Below are positions 1-8,467 of a stretch of DNA of 64,000 bases, piece by piece. Made by a program: the position numbers and the translations under genes. The stretch is taken from assembly GCF_900092135.1 (NCBI RefSeq), contig NZ_FMYF01000010.1, forward strand, positions 1 to 64,000, in the 5' to 3' direction. The notes under the pieces are model-generated. The model was not told where the DNA came from. It made no database searches and saw nothing but the letters and a program-made list of their open reading frames with translations. This stretch comes from Raineyella antarctica. Its GTDB lineage: Bacteria > Actinomycetota > Actinomycetes > Propionibacteriales > Propionibacteriaceae. Each line of letters begins with the position of its first letter. Positions within the stretch are counted from its first letter, which is position 1.

Positions 1-263
1 CACCACCCGAACGGAACATGAGCCAACCGCCGAGTCACCGAGTCACGCGGGTCCCCGCGCCGGCCGCAGGCCGGACACAGGTCACCGGGCGCGACGACGT
101 GGCAGACCAGAACGGTGTGGTCGGGAGCAACCTGCTGGCCGACCACGGTCAGGCCGAGCCGGTCGAGGCGGCAGAACTCGTCCAGAGACGGAGCGGACAG
201 GGGTGACGTAAGCTGGGACATACGGGCCTTGGGCTTGGCGATGACGGCGTAGAGAACCTCCAT
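1..263 (-). CDS. ISL3-family transposase, N-terminal part (runs off left edge)
   Basis: Reading the minus strand from ATG at 263 gives an uninterrupted frame to the window edge (87 codons). It shows the typical ISL3 transposase N-terminus: a 'LDEFCRLDRLGLTVVGQQV' stretch followed by a zinc-binding CxxC (CPAC) and 'RDSVTRRLAHVPFGW'. The catalytic DDE domain must lie outside the window. An alternative start is the ATG at 221, which would fit the family's usual N-terminus better. The third-position GC pattern supports this frame over the overlapping minus ORF 82-288. It lies about 80 bp inside the terminal repeat that ends at 345, as expected for a complete IS copy. The family call comes from recalled consensus motifs, not a search. 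Confidence 0.75.
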   Translation of the reverse strand, partial: MEVLYAVIAKPKARMSQLTSPLSAPSLDEFCRLDRLGLTVVGQQVAPDHTVLVCHVVAPGDLCPACGRRGDPRDSVTRRLAHVPFGW

Positions 264-317
264 CTTCCAACCCAGGGCCCTTCTTCACGCCCCCGTCCCA
301 GCCCTCACCCGCCCAGA

Positions 318-345
318 GCCCCTACACCCCCAACTGTGAAGAGCC
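318..345 (-). repeat. Probable IS terminal inverted repeat
   Basis: This is the outer end of the ISL3 element; the minus strand starts GGCTCTTCACAGTTGGGGGT. The partner repeat lies beyond the left edge. Confidence 0.55.
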
Positions 346-379
346 AGATGACGACCGTGTGTGAGGGGTGCGGGGGGCG

Positions 380-1474
380 TCAGTACACACCGGTACGTTC
401 CCAGCGCCAGGTACGAAGACGATGTCGCAACGCCAGACGTGACCTGCGAACGAGACGGCTCATGGGGTTCGACGAACGCGTGCCCGCTGCGCGTCCGTCG
501 AGCCACCTGAGGCGCCGGGATGACTCCAGATCGGGGGAGATCCGGAGCGCGAGGTCACGGAAGGGCCTGTACTCGGACTCGATCGGAAGGTTCGCATCGA
601 GCGCATGGGTGGCCGCCATCAGCGCCAGTTCGGCGATCGTGTCTCGAGCCCTCGCCAGCAGGGTGTCTGCCCCGGCAATGGGCTGAGGCGCTGGCGACCT
701 CACGTCGTGCCTCGGGGAAAGGCGAGGCTTCAACAAGGTCTCGAAAGCTTCGAGGCGCTGTTCGAGGTCCAGAACCCCGGACACTTCCCGGGCGGAGAGG
801 CTGGCGCTGTGCTCGCGGTGCCAGGCCTGATCGACTCCGCGTAGGTAGGCAACCTGCGAGACGGAAGCGATGCGCAGCCAGTGCTCCATGTCGTGGCTGT
901 GTGCCAGCGGCGCCTGTCCCCCTACTCGGCGCACGACCGAGGTCCTCATCACGACCTCGGGTGAGGTGATCACGTTGGCCCCGTCGCGGCAACGATCCAC
1001 TAGCCACCGTCTGCCATCCCACACGGTCACGCCTCTCATGCGCGTACGCGGGACAGGTAGGTTCTCGGCGTGGAAGTGCAGGGGGTGCCCGTAGACCAGG
1101 CCCACGCGGGGCCGGGAAGTGGCGGCGCCGACGGCTCGGGAGAGGGAGCCCGGAGTGAGCATGTCATCAGCATCCAACCGGACGAGGAACTCCCCAGTGG
1201 CCCGCGCCAGCCCGTCGTTGAAAGCGACCACGGGACCTCGGTTCCGGTCGTGCCCGACGACCGTGACGCGGGTATCGATCGCTGCCAAACGACGTGCGAC
1301 GAGCAGGCTGTCATCCGTGGATGCGTCATCAACGATGATGACCTCGACATCGACACCCTGTTGTGAGACGGCGCTCTCCACCGCTTCCGGCAGGAATCTG
1401 GCGTAGTTGTAGCAGGGGATGACCACCGATACGGTGATCGGCGCCGCGAGCGAGATGGAGCTGTCATGCCTCAT
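380..1474 (-). CDS. Glycosyltransferase family 2
   Basis: This 364-aa GT-A glycosyltransferase would transfer a sugar from a nucleotide donor onto the polyprenol-linked repeat unit at the cytoplasmic membrane face. The N-terminus has the family signature: VVIPCYNYARFLPEAV from about residue 17, a VDDAST donor loop at 48-53, and the metal-binding DxD as LDADD with DAD at 101-103. The C-terminal ~120 residues are basic and unassigned. It is the last gene of the operon. Its ATG lies 11 bp inside the flippase gene, so translation is probably coupled. Donor and acceptor cannot be told from sequence. Confidence 0.85.
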   Translation of the reverse strand: MRHDSSISLAAPITVSVVIPCYNYARFLPEAVESAVSQQGVDVEVIIVDDASTDDSLLVARRLAAIDTRVTVVGHDRNRGPVVAFNDGLARATGEFLVRLDADDMLTPGSLSRAVGAATSRPRVGLVYGHPLHFHAENLPVPRTRMRGVTVWDGRRWLVDRCRDGANVITSPEVVMRTSVVRRVGGQAPLAHSHDMEHWLRIASVSQVAYLRGVDQAWHREHSASLSAREVSGVLDLEQRLEAFETLLKPRLSPRHDVRSPAPQPIAGADTLLARARDTIAELALMAATHALDANLPIESEYRPFRDLALRISPDLESSRRLRWLDGRAAGTRSSNPMSRLVRRSRLALRHRLRTWRWERTGVY

Positions 1475-3056
1475 GGTGCGGGCCTCCCTGTACTGTCCGA
1501 CCGATCACGCTGGGACTCCCCGGCGGTTCTGTCCCCAGCGTCGCGGTGTGTGCCGAGCCGAGGCGGCGGGCCTCGTTGAGGCGTCCCCGGAACCAACGCC
1601 ATAGCAGGGCGGTATAGACCGCCGTGCCAACCACGCCGCCGACGAGCAAGTCCACCAGGGGCCTGTGAGCGATGAGTGTGCATGCCCAGGCTGCGGGGGC
1701 GGCAACCACGGCCGCGGCCAGCGGCGGCCAGAATGACGCCCAAACCGCCCGAATGTCCGTTCCGACGCGAGCGAGGGAGATGCCGTACAGCAGGAGCAGG
1801 AGGGCGCCGGCAGTGACCTGGGCCAGAGCCGCGCCCACAGCTCCTGCGGTTCGGATCCCGAGGACCAGCCCTGGAACCAGGATCACCATCCATCCCAGCT
1901 GAAGCCAGAGCACGCGGGTCGAGTACCCTCGCGCCAGGAGATACGTGGTGGCCAGGTCCAGGACGGTTCGTAACGCCCCGAAAGCGCCGAGGATCATCAG
2001 CAGCGGTGCAGCCTCCAGCCACCGGGTGCCGTACAACAGCTGGACCGCAGGAGAAGCCAGCACTGTCAGCAGCAAGCCCGCCAGAACGCTGATACTCCAG
2101 ACAGGCCCCCAGGCGATGCCCAGGGCCCGATCCCCTGTAGCATCGGAGACTCGGGAGAACGTCGGAAGGGACACCGAACGCACCACTTGTCCGAGGGCGC
2201 TCATTGGCCAGTTCGCGATATTGAAAGCCAGAAAATAGACGCCCAAGGCTGCGGCCCCTGCCATCCCGGAGAGCAGCATCTTGTCTGCACCGAGGAGGGC
2301 CCAAGACAGAAGATTGGCCCCGGCCACCGGTAGACCAAACGCCACGACACCGCGAGCCACGCTCCGGTCGAAGCCCAACCGGGGACGTTCACCGACGAAC
2401 CGGTATTGCAGGATGACGGCGATCGACTGAGCTGCGACGCGGGAAACTGCTAGGGACATCACGCCTAGTCCCGCCAGGATCAGTACTAGGGTCAACGCGG
2501 TCCCCACCGCGAAATCTACTACGGATATCAGGAATAGCTCCCTCTGCCTGAACTCGCGCTGCAGTGTCGCATACGGGACCACCCCGACCCCTGCGATGAG
2601 CAATGTCAACGACATGACCGCCAGTACGGGGCCGCCGCCCGGTGCACCGACAGAGGCAGCGAGCTCCGCGGCAACAGCCATGGTGATCGCCGTCAGGACT
2701 GCGGAGATACCCAGGGAGAGCGTGGCCACTGTGGGGGCCTTCCGCGTGTGATCCCCGGAACGGATCAGATCAGTACTCAGCCCGAAGTCGGCCACCGTCA
2801 TGAGGACTGCCTGAACCGTCAAGACAACTGCATAGACGCCAAACTCCTCGTGACTGAACATCCGGGCCAGGAAGATCCCCACTGCGAAGGTTCCCAGCCG
2901 CATCACGAGGCTACTGACGCTGCTCCATGCAAGTCCGTGGCGTATATCGACCTGTAGTGCCGAGATTGGGTCTGTGATGGGTGGGATGTTCGGTGGCCCG
3001 AGCGTCGGCTGCCGCGAGTCGGCCCGGGGGAATCGCCCATGGTCATCCGGTGTCAT
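1464..3056 (-). CDS. Wzx-like polysaccharide flippase (MOP superfamily)
   Basis: A 530-aa integral membrane protein with about 12-14 hydrophobic segments starting near residue 45 (LAWSSVSSLVMRLGTFAVGI). This matches the polysaccharide-transport branch of the MOP exporters, which flip lipid-linked repeat units to the outer face. The 'FSHEEFGVYAVVLTVQ' and 'DFGLSTDLIR' stretches in the first segments are characteristic. The first ~40 residues are hydrophilic and proline-rich and may be cytoplasmic. It overlaps its upstream neighbour (ATGA) and its downstream neighbour (11 bp). A polymerase (Wzy) is not visible in this window. Confidence 0.85.
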   Translation of the reverse strand: MTPDDHGRFPRADSRQPTLGPPNIPPITDPISALQVDIRHGLAWSSVSSLVMRLGTFAVGIFLARMFSHEEFGVYAVVLTVQAVLMTVADFGLSTDLIRSGDHTRKAPTVATLSLGISAVLTAITMAVAAELAASVGAPGGGPVLAVMSLTLLIAGVGVVPYATLQREFRQRELFLISVVDFAVGTALTLVLILAGLGVMSLAVSRVAAQSIAVILQYRFVGERPRLGFDRSVARGVVAFGLPVAGANLLSWALLGADKMLLSGMAGAAALGVYFLAFNIANWPMSALGQVVRSVSLPTFSRVSDATGDRALGIAWGPVWSISVLAGLLLTVLASPAVQLLYGTRWLEAAPLLMILGAFGALRTVLDLATTYLLARGYSTRVLWLQLGWMVILVPGLVLGIRTAGAVGAALAQVTAGALLLLLYGISLARVGTDIRAVWASFWPPLAAAVVAAPAAWACTLIAHRPLVDLLVGGVVGTAVYTALLWRWFRGRLNEARRLGSAHTATLGTEPPGSPSVIGRTVQGGPHHEA

Positions 3057-4225
3057 GCGACTGCCCTCCTAGGCAACACTCGATGGACCATGTAGGAGCC
3101 CACTCCTGCCGCCGACTCCAGCAACGAGGCCGCGCCGCCCCACGAGGAGCCTCGGCGAGCAAGCGCCTCGCTGTACACCCCCGTCAGCACCTCCGCGGCA
3201 TGTCCGAGGCTGTACCGGTCGACCACCACGCCGCGAGACCAGATGCCGATGATCTGCCGATCCTCCGGCGAAGCCGCCAACCGCTCCAGGAAGCCAAGAA
3301 GTCCTCGATATCCACTACCGTCGTCGACGCCGTAGAAGCCCTGCCACGTGAAGGCTTCGATGGTCCGTCTAGTCACCGGGAGACAGAAGCCCGAGGCCCC
3401 CAAGACGATGCACGGTCGGGCGAATGCCATGGCACGCAAGATGGAGCTTCCCATGCCCAGTACCACATCAGCGGCCGCGTACACGGGTCGCGGGTCCACC
3501 AGGCTGCCGGTCATTTCGACGACGGTTCGATCATGGCGCGTATTCACACGTCCCGCGGCATCAGCCACCCGTACCAACTCGGGCCCATCGCCAGCCACCA
3601 CAAGGACGACGTGCCGTTCGGCAGCCATCTCATCGACAGCCTCGATGGCGGCCAGTACACCGGCGACCTTGTCCAAATCTGTGGTCAAGCGCCCGACCAG
3701 CGAGACCACGAAGGCGTCCGGATCCAGTCCGAGAAGGTGCCTTTGCTGCGCTCTATCGCGGGGGGCGTCCTGCTGCGTGTCCACCGGCGGCTCTATCACG
3801 TGCCGGTGCTGGAACCGACCCGAGTCCGCCCCCAGCTGCTGTGTCCCGACCACGAGGTCCAGGTGCCGTGGTAGAAAGTCCGGCACATCCATGGACAGCA
3901 CCGTCATGACCTGCGCCGTACCCAGCAGCCCGTGCGGACCGAATGCCGCACCGACGGACGGGGCCCACTCGTAGGTGTGGACGAGGTCCGCGTGCCATGA
4001 TCGGGCTAGCCTGACGAGGCCGATGGTCCACGCCGCCGATAACCGCAACCCTGGTGGGGATGCGGTCCAGTCAAGGTCCAATGCCCGGACGCGGTCGAGG
4101 AGCGGGCCTGGAGGTGCGTACAGCATGACATCGTGGCCGCGCTGGCGAACCGCCGCAGCCAGGTCGATGGCATTGATCTGGCTGCCCCCCATCCCAGTGT
4201 CGTGCGGGCAGACAATGACCCTCAC
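3053..4225 (-). CDS. GT4-type glycosyltransferase, first of two sister copies
   Basis: A 390-aa GT-B fold protein. It opens with MRVIVCPHDTGMGGSQINAI, the glycine-rich N-terminal loop of GT4 enzymes, and is clearly paralogous to the gene at 5373-6569 (same ICPH..GMGGSQ.NA start, same LTTDL(E/D)K..GVL.AI and AAD.VLGMGSS segments). The usual GT4 EX7E motif is replaced by a GMGSS-x-(L/I)-(R/K)-x-MA segment in both copies, so the donor-binding site is atypical. It starts 1 base inside the aminotransferase stop (ATGA). It probably adds one sugar of the repeat unit; specificity is unknown. Confidence 0.75.
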   Translation of the reverse strand: MRVIVCPHDTGMGGSQINAIDLAAAVRQRGHDVMLYAPPGPLLDRVRALDLDWTASPPGLRLSAAWTIGLVRLARSWHADLVHTYEWAPSVGAAFGPHGLLGTAQVMTVLSMDVPDFLPRHLDLVVGTQQLGADSGRFQHRHVIEPPVDTQQDAPRDRAQQRHLLGLDPDAFVVSLVGRLTTDLDKVAGVLAAIEAVDEMAAERHVVLVVAGDGPELVRVADAAGRVNTRHDRTVVEMTGSLVDPRPVYAAADVVLGMGSSILRAMAFARPCIVLGASGFCLPVTRRTIEAFTWQGFYGVDDGSGYRGLLGFLERLAASPEDRQIIGIWSRGVVVDRYSLGHAAEVLTGVYSEALARRGSSWGGAASLLESAAGVGSYMVHRVLPRRAVA

Positions 4226-5376
4226 GATACGGCCTCCGACTGCCCGGATGCGGTCACTGCAGCTGCCAGAGTTTCCGCCACGTGCTCCTGCTGATCCCGC
4301 GTGATGTGCGGGAACATCGGCAGCGACAGCAGCCGGTCAGCCGCCGCCTCAGCCACCGGGAACGCCCCCCGCGGATATCCCAGGTGTTCGTACGCACCGG
4401 TGAGGTGCACCGGCACTGGATAATGGATGCCTGCCGAGACTCCCCTCTCCTGGAGTCGCCTCAGTACGCCGTCCCGGTCCTCGACCTGCACCGTGAACAG
4501 GTGCCAGACGTGCTCGTTGCCCTCTGCCTCGGACGGCAGCCAGATTCCCTCGATGCCGTCCAGGAGTTCCGCATAGCGGGCGGCCGCCTCCCGGCGCATC
4601 CGGTTCCATTCCTCCAGGCGGGCCAGCTTGGCCAGCAGCACCACTGCCTGGACCGCATCGAGGCGGGAATTCATCCCGATGACGTCGTGCCGGTACTTCG
4701 CCGAGCTCCCGTGGTCACCCAGCCTGCGTACCCCGGCAGCCAGGTCGTCGTCGTCGGTGATGACAGCACCTGCGTCGCCCGCGGCGCCCAGGTTCTTCCC
4801 CGGGTAGAAGCTGGTACCGGCGGCGGCGCCCAGGGTTCCGGCCCTCCGTCCGTTTCGCCTTGCCCCCTGTGATTGGGCGGCGTCCTCGATGATCAGCGCC
4901 CCCGTACGCTCCACGATCGGTTCCAGCTCCTCCACGAAGGCAGCCTGCCCGAACAGGTGCACCGGGATGATCGCCCGGGTGCGCGGGGTGATGGCAGCTT
5001 CGATGGCTCGGGGGTCGATGAGCAGGTAGCGGGGATCGACGTCCACCACGACGGGCCGGGCCCCGATCCGACTGACCGCCTCGGCGGTGGCGATGAACGT
5101 GTTGGCCGGGAGGATGACCTCTGCCCCGGCCTCGACACCGGCTGACCGGAGCGCCAACTCCAGGGCATCCGTTCCGCTGGCGACCCCCACGCAGTGCCGG
5201 GCGCCCAGGAACGCCGCATAGGACTGCTCGAAGCGGGCGACGTGCGGGCCCCCGATGAATGCCGTATCGGCGAAGACCTGACGCAGGTCCTCCTGCACCT
5301 GCGCGTCGATTTCGCGTTGCTGGGCTCTCAGATCCACGAAGGGGACGCTGGTGGTCTGTGGGGTGATGGTGGTCAT
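4222..5376 (-). CDS. DegT/DnrJ/EryC1/StrS aminotransferase (sugar 3-aminotransferase type)
   Basis: A 384-aa PLP enzyme predicted to transaminate a keto-sugar nucleotide, probably with glutamate as donor. The internal aldimine lysine is K194 in the segment TSFYPGKNLGAAGDAGA, a form typical of the WbpE/FdtB/QdtB group that aminates C3. The cofactor acid pair is at 164-165 in EDAAQSQGA. Its partner reaction would be the 3-oxidation by the Gfo/Idh enzyme of the same operon. The start is the ATG at 5376, which overlaps the stop of the upstream gene (ATGA). An in-frame extension far upstream exists but is only the antisense of the neighbour's codons. Confidence 0.85.
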   Translation of the reverse strand: MTTITPQTTSVPFVDLRAQQREIDAQVQEDLRQVFADTAFIGGPHVARFEQSYAAFLGARHCVGVASGTDALELALRSAGVEAGAEVILPANTFIATAEAVSRIGARPVVVDVDPRYLLIDPRAIEAAITPRTRAIIPVHLFGQAAFVEELEPIVERTGALIIEDAAQSQGARRNGRRAGTLGAAAGTSFYPGKNLGAAGDAGAVITDDDDLAAGVRRLGDHGSSAKYRHDVIGMNSRLDAVQAVVLLAKLARLEEWNRMRREAAARYAELLDGIEGIWLPSEAEGNEHVWHLFTVQVEDRDGVLRRLQERGVSAGIHYPVPVHLTGAYEHLGYPRGAFPVAEAAADRLLSLPMFPHITRDQQEHVAETLAAAVTASGQSEAVS

Positions 5377-6569
5377 GCGTACGCTCCTTGGCGGGCCCAT
5401 TCCTCGCGCGCCACGACCGACCCCATGCGCATGGCGGCGTAGTAGCGTGCCCCGGTCATGGCGGACCGGGTCAGCGAGCGCATCTGGGTGGTTCGAGGGC
5501 AGCGATCGAGGACGGTATCGGAGTAGATGGTGGCCAAGTGGGCGGCTGCCCGACTGGCGTCGTAGCGATCGATGACGAGGTTGCGCCCGTACGCGCCGAG
5601 GCGGTGCCGCAACGCGGGCGACTCCACGAGCCGGGTCAGGGCAGTGACCAGGTCCCGCGCCCCGTCCCCACCGTGGCCGTACCACCCGGCGTGGAGGAAG
5701 TCGTGCGCCGTCGTCTCGTCGAGGACCTTCCAGAACCCCGCCTCGCCGTGCACGACCAAGGGTTTGGCATGGGCCATGCCCTTGATCGCGGACGACCCCA
5801 TGCCGAGCACGATGTCGGCGGCCGAGTAGACCGGGGCACTGTCCAGCTGGAAGCCGAGCGGCTGGATGACGGTCCGCCCGTGCCGGGCGTTGACCGCTTG
5901 GGCACGCGCCTCGACCGCCGCCCGTCCCTCGCCGTCGCCGGCGATCAGCAGCCGAAGGGGGTGGTCGGCGGACAGCCGGTCGACCACCCGGATGGCTTCC
6001 AGCACGCCCTGGAGCTTCTCCAGGTCGGTGGTGAGCATGGAGACCACGCCGATGACCAGTTCGTCCTCGGAGATGCCCCATCCGGCCCGGGCCGACGAGG
6101 CGTCGACGGTGTGGAAGCGGTCCATGTCCACCGGCGGCTCGAGCAGGTGGGCCGTACGGCCCTGGGCCAGCATGCGCTGCTGGAGCTGGGGGGTGCCGAC
6201 CACGATCGGCAGGTGCGTGGGCAGGAAGCTCGGTACTTCCATCGACATCACGGACATCAGCATCGGGACGCGGCGGCCGCTGCCGAAGGCGGCCTGCAGG
6301 CAGGTGCGCCATTCGTAGACGTGCAGCAGCTGGACGTCCCACAGCCGGACGACGTTCGCCAGCCGCCTCGACCAGGCAAGGCCCGGACTGTCCGGCGGGG
6401 GCGCCTCGATCCAGGTCAGGCCCGCGTCCCGGACGATCTCGGTCAGCACACCCGGCGGTGAGTAGACCAGCGGCTCGTGGCCGTACTCGCGAATGGCGGA
6501 GGCCAGTTCGACGGCGTTGAGCTGGCTTCCTCCCATTCCCATCTGGTGGGGGCAGATAAGGATTCTCAT
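5373..6569 (-). CDS. GT4-type glycosyltransferase, second sister copy
   Basis: A 398-aa paralogue of the glycosyltransferase at 3053-4225, with the same MRILICPHQMGMGGSQLNAV start and ADIVLGMGSSAIKGMAH segment in place of a standard EX7E motif. I place the start at the ATG at 6569, not at the ORF's first ATG (6707). The homologous copy starts exactly there, a GAAGGAG ribosome site lies 10 bases upstream, and the extra 46 residues would lie inside the acetyltransferase gene. One base separates it from the upstream stop. The duplication of the GT around an aminotransferase suggests two related linkages in the repeat unit. Confidence 0.78.
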   Translation of the reverse strand: MRILICPHQMGMGGSQLNAVELASAIREYGHEPLVYSPPGVLTEIVRDAGLTWIEAPPPDSPGLAWSRRLANVVRLWDVQLLHVYEWRTCLQAAFGSGRRVPMLMSVMSMEVPSFLPTHLPIVVGTPQLQQRMLAQGRTAHLLEPPVDMDRFHTVDASSARAGWGISEDELVIGVVSMLTTDLEKLQGVLEAIRVVDRLSADHPLRLLIAGDGEGRAAVEARAQAVNARHGRTVIQPLGFQLDSAPVYSAADIVLGMGSSAIKGMAHAKPLVVHGEAGFWKVLDETTAHDFLHAGWYGHGGDGARDLVTALTRLVESPALRHRLGAYGRNLVIDRYDASRAAAHLATIYSDTVLDRCPRTTQMRSLTRSAMTGARYYAAMRMGSVVAREEWARQGAYA

Positions 6570-6570
6570 G

Positions 6571-7263
6571 TCACGCGACTCCTTCGGTCTGCGACGCTGC
6601 GGGATTCTCGTGGATCGGGGCAGGGCGTCGGACGGCCTTGGCCAAAGGCGCCGCCGGGTTCCCCGCCCAGGTCTGGGCAGCAGGGACGTCGCGCAGCACC
6701 ACCGCACCCATCCCGATCACGGCGTCCTCGCCGACGGTGAGGTCCTGGCGGACACTGGCCTGCATCCCCAGGTAGGTCCGGGCGCCGATCCGGACACGTC
6801 CGGCGACGGTCGCACCGGCGGCGCAGGTGACGCCGTCGGCGAGCACGTCGTCATGGGTCAGGACCGTGCGGGGCATCAGCACCACGTGCCTGCCCAGCCG
6901 TACGTCACAGGTCAGCACACAGCCGGCCAGCAGGATCGATCCCGCGCCGACCCGGCTGCCGGCCCCGACCACCACCGACGGATGGACGTGGACCGCATAG
7001 CGATCCTCGCCGACCCCGAGGGCGGCCAGGCGGGAGGCCAGCGCCAGGCGGCCGGCTCCCGATCCCGGGCACAGCAGGAGCATCTCCGTTCGGTCCGCCG
7101 CCAGTTCCGCACCGCCGAGGACGGGCACCCCCCCGATCGTGGTGCCGTGCAGGGCAGGGTTGTCGTCCAGCAGGCCGGTCACCCGGTCATGGCCGGCGGC
7201 ACGGATCGAGGCCATCGTCTCCCGGGCGAGGCCGCTGGCAGCGACCAACAGGATCTGGGTCAT
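6571..7263 (-). CDS. PglD/NeuD-like sugar O/N-acetyltransferase
   Basis: A 230-aa protein with an N-terminal Rossmann-like nucleotide-sugar binding part (QILLVAASGLARETMASI) and a C-terminal left-handed beta helix of hexapeptide repeats from about residue 93 (VHPSVVVGAGSRVGAGSILLAG). This is the PglD architecture, which N-acetylates the amino group of UDP-amino sugars with acetyl-CoA. The probable catalytic His is H137 in VLTHDDV. Together with the two DegT enzymes it implies an acetamido sugar. The start at 7263 overlaps the upstream stop by 4 bases. O-acetyltransferase activity cannot be excluded. Confidence 0.8.
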   Translation of the reverse strand: MTQILLVAASGLARETMASIRAAGHDRVTGLLDDNPALHGTTIGGVPVLGGAELAADRTEMLLLCPGSGAGRLALASRLAALGVGEDRYAVHVHPSVVVGAGSRVGAGSILLAGCVLTCDVRLGRHVVLMPRTVLTHDDVLADGVTCAAGATVAGRVRIGARTYLGMQASVRQDLTVGEDAVIGMGAVVLRDVPAAQTWAGNPAAPLAKAVRRPAPIHENPAASQTEGVA

Positions 7264-8447
7264 GGCCGGACACCGTTCGCCGTCGAGGGCCGGGTCGCGT
7301 GGCGGCCCGGCGCCCCGGCCGCCGTCACCAGGCTGTCGAGCACCCGATCGAGTTCCTCGGCGGTCATGGTGTGGTACATCGGCAGGATCAGGGTCGAGTC
7401 CGTCAGCCGCTCCGTCACCGGCAGCGGGGCGACCACGCCCGAGTGATGCTCGTAGGCCGGCTCGAGGTGGGCCGCCATGATGCCGCGCCTGGCGGAGATG
7501 CCGTCGGCCGCCAACCAGGCGAGCAACTCGTCCCGGTCCACGGGGAACCCGGGCAGCACCTCGACCCAGAAGGACTGGAAGTTGGAGGTCCCGTACGGCG
7601 GGTCGACCACGCACCGCAGGTCGGGGATGCTGGCCAGCACCGTGCGGTAGTCCTCGGCCAGCGAGCGCCGACGCCGCACCATCTCCGGCAGGCGCCCCAG
7701 CTGGACCAGCCCGAGGGCGGCCTGGAGGTCCGTCATCCGGTAGTTGAACCCGACCTCGGTGTACGACTCCTTGGCGGCCAGGACCGCCGAGTGGCGGTCG
7801 GCCGCCGAGATGTCCATGGAGTGCTCCCGCAGCCTCCTGGCCCGCGACGCCCACTCCGGGTTGCAGGTGGTGATCATGCCGCCCTCCCCCGTCGTCAGCA
7901 GCTTGCGCGGGTGGAAGGACCAGGCGGTGACATCCGCCCCTGCACCCACAGGCGTCCCGGCGTACGTGGATCCGGCGCCGCAGGCCGCGTCCTCCACCAG
8001 GACCAGTGAGCGGCGGTCACACATCTCCCGCAGCGGCTGCAGGTCCACCGGGACGCCGCCCTGGTCGACCGCGATCACCGCGGTGGTCGCCGGGGTGAGG
8101 ACGGCCTCCACGGTGTCCGCCGTGATGTTTCCGGTGGTCGGGTCGACGTCGGCGAAGACCGGGCGCGCCCCCACGTACGTCGCGGCATTGGCCGTGGCGA
8201 TGAACGAGAAGGACGGCAGGACGACGTCGTCCCCTGGCCGGACACCGGCCACCACCAACGCGAGGTGCAGCGCAGTGGTGCACGAGGACGTCGCCACGCC
8301 GTGGGACGCCCCCTGTGCCTGGCTGAACTGCCGCTCGAACTCGGCGACACGGGGACCCTGGGCGATCCACCCCGAGGCGATCACCTCGGTGACGGCCTCG
8401 ATCTCCTCGGCCCCCAGCCACGGGCGCATCACGCTGATCCTGTCCAT
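7260..8447 (-). CDS. DegT/DnrJ/EryC1/StrS aminotransferase (PglE/WecE type)
   Basis: A 395-aa PLP aminotransferase, only distantly related to the one at 4222-5376. Its lysine is K182 in SFHPRKLLTTGEGGM and its acid pair is ED at 152-153. The SFHP.K...TGEGG form is usual for 4-aminotransferases such as PglE/PseC/ArnB, so this gene plus the adjoining PglD-like acetyltransferase would give a 4-acetamido sugar. The start is placed at ATG 8447 (MDRISVMRPWLG), where the conserved family N-terminus begins; the 30 residues before it in the longer ORF are not family-like. A 20-bp gap separates it from the upstream gene. Confidence 0.85.
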   Translation of the reverse strand: MDRISVMRPWLGAEEIEAVTEVIASGWIAQGPRVAEFERQFSQAQGASHGVATSSCTTALHLALVVAGVRPGDDVVLPSFSFIATANAATYVGARPVFADVDPTTGNITADTVEAVLTPATTAVIAVDQGGVPVDLQPLREMCDRRSLVLVEDAACGAGSTYAGTPVGAGADVTAWSFHPRKLLTTGEGGMITTCNPEWASRARRLREHSMDISAADRHSAVLAAKESYTEVGFNYRMTDLQAALGLVQLGRLPEMVRRRRSLAEDYRTVLASIPDLRCVVDPPYGTSNFQSFWVEVLPGFPVDRDELLAWLAADGISARRGIMAAHLEPAYEHHSGVVAPLPVTERLTDSTLILPMYHTMTAEELDRVLDSLVTAAGAPGRHATRPSTANGVRP

Positions 8448-8467
8448 TGCCGTCGTCCTCCGATGTC

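Larger units (their letters stand above)
1..345 (-). mobile_element. ISL3-family insertion sequence, one end only
   Basis: The element carries the transposase start and ends at 345. Read inward on the minus strand from 345 the sequence begins GGCTCTTCACAGTTGGGGGT, matching the GGCTCTTC-type terminal inverted repeat usual for ISL3 elements. The 8 bp outside (346-353, AGATGACG) would be the expected target duplication, but the other end is not in the window so this cannot be tested. The insertion lies 35 bp beyond the stop of the last polysaccharide-operon gene and does not visibly disrupt a gene. Confidence 0.65.

Noticed and set aside
82-288. 68-aa minus-strand ORF at the left end
   Set aside because: It is a shadow of the ISL3 transposase frame; the real frame starts at 263 and carries the CPAC and RRLAH motifs.
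5377-6342. In-frame 5' extension of the DegT aminotransferase at 4222
   Set aside because: It covers the neighbouring GT4 gene in another frame; the aminotransferase fold starts at MTTITPQ (5376).
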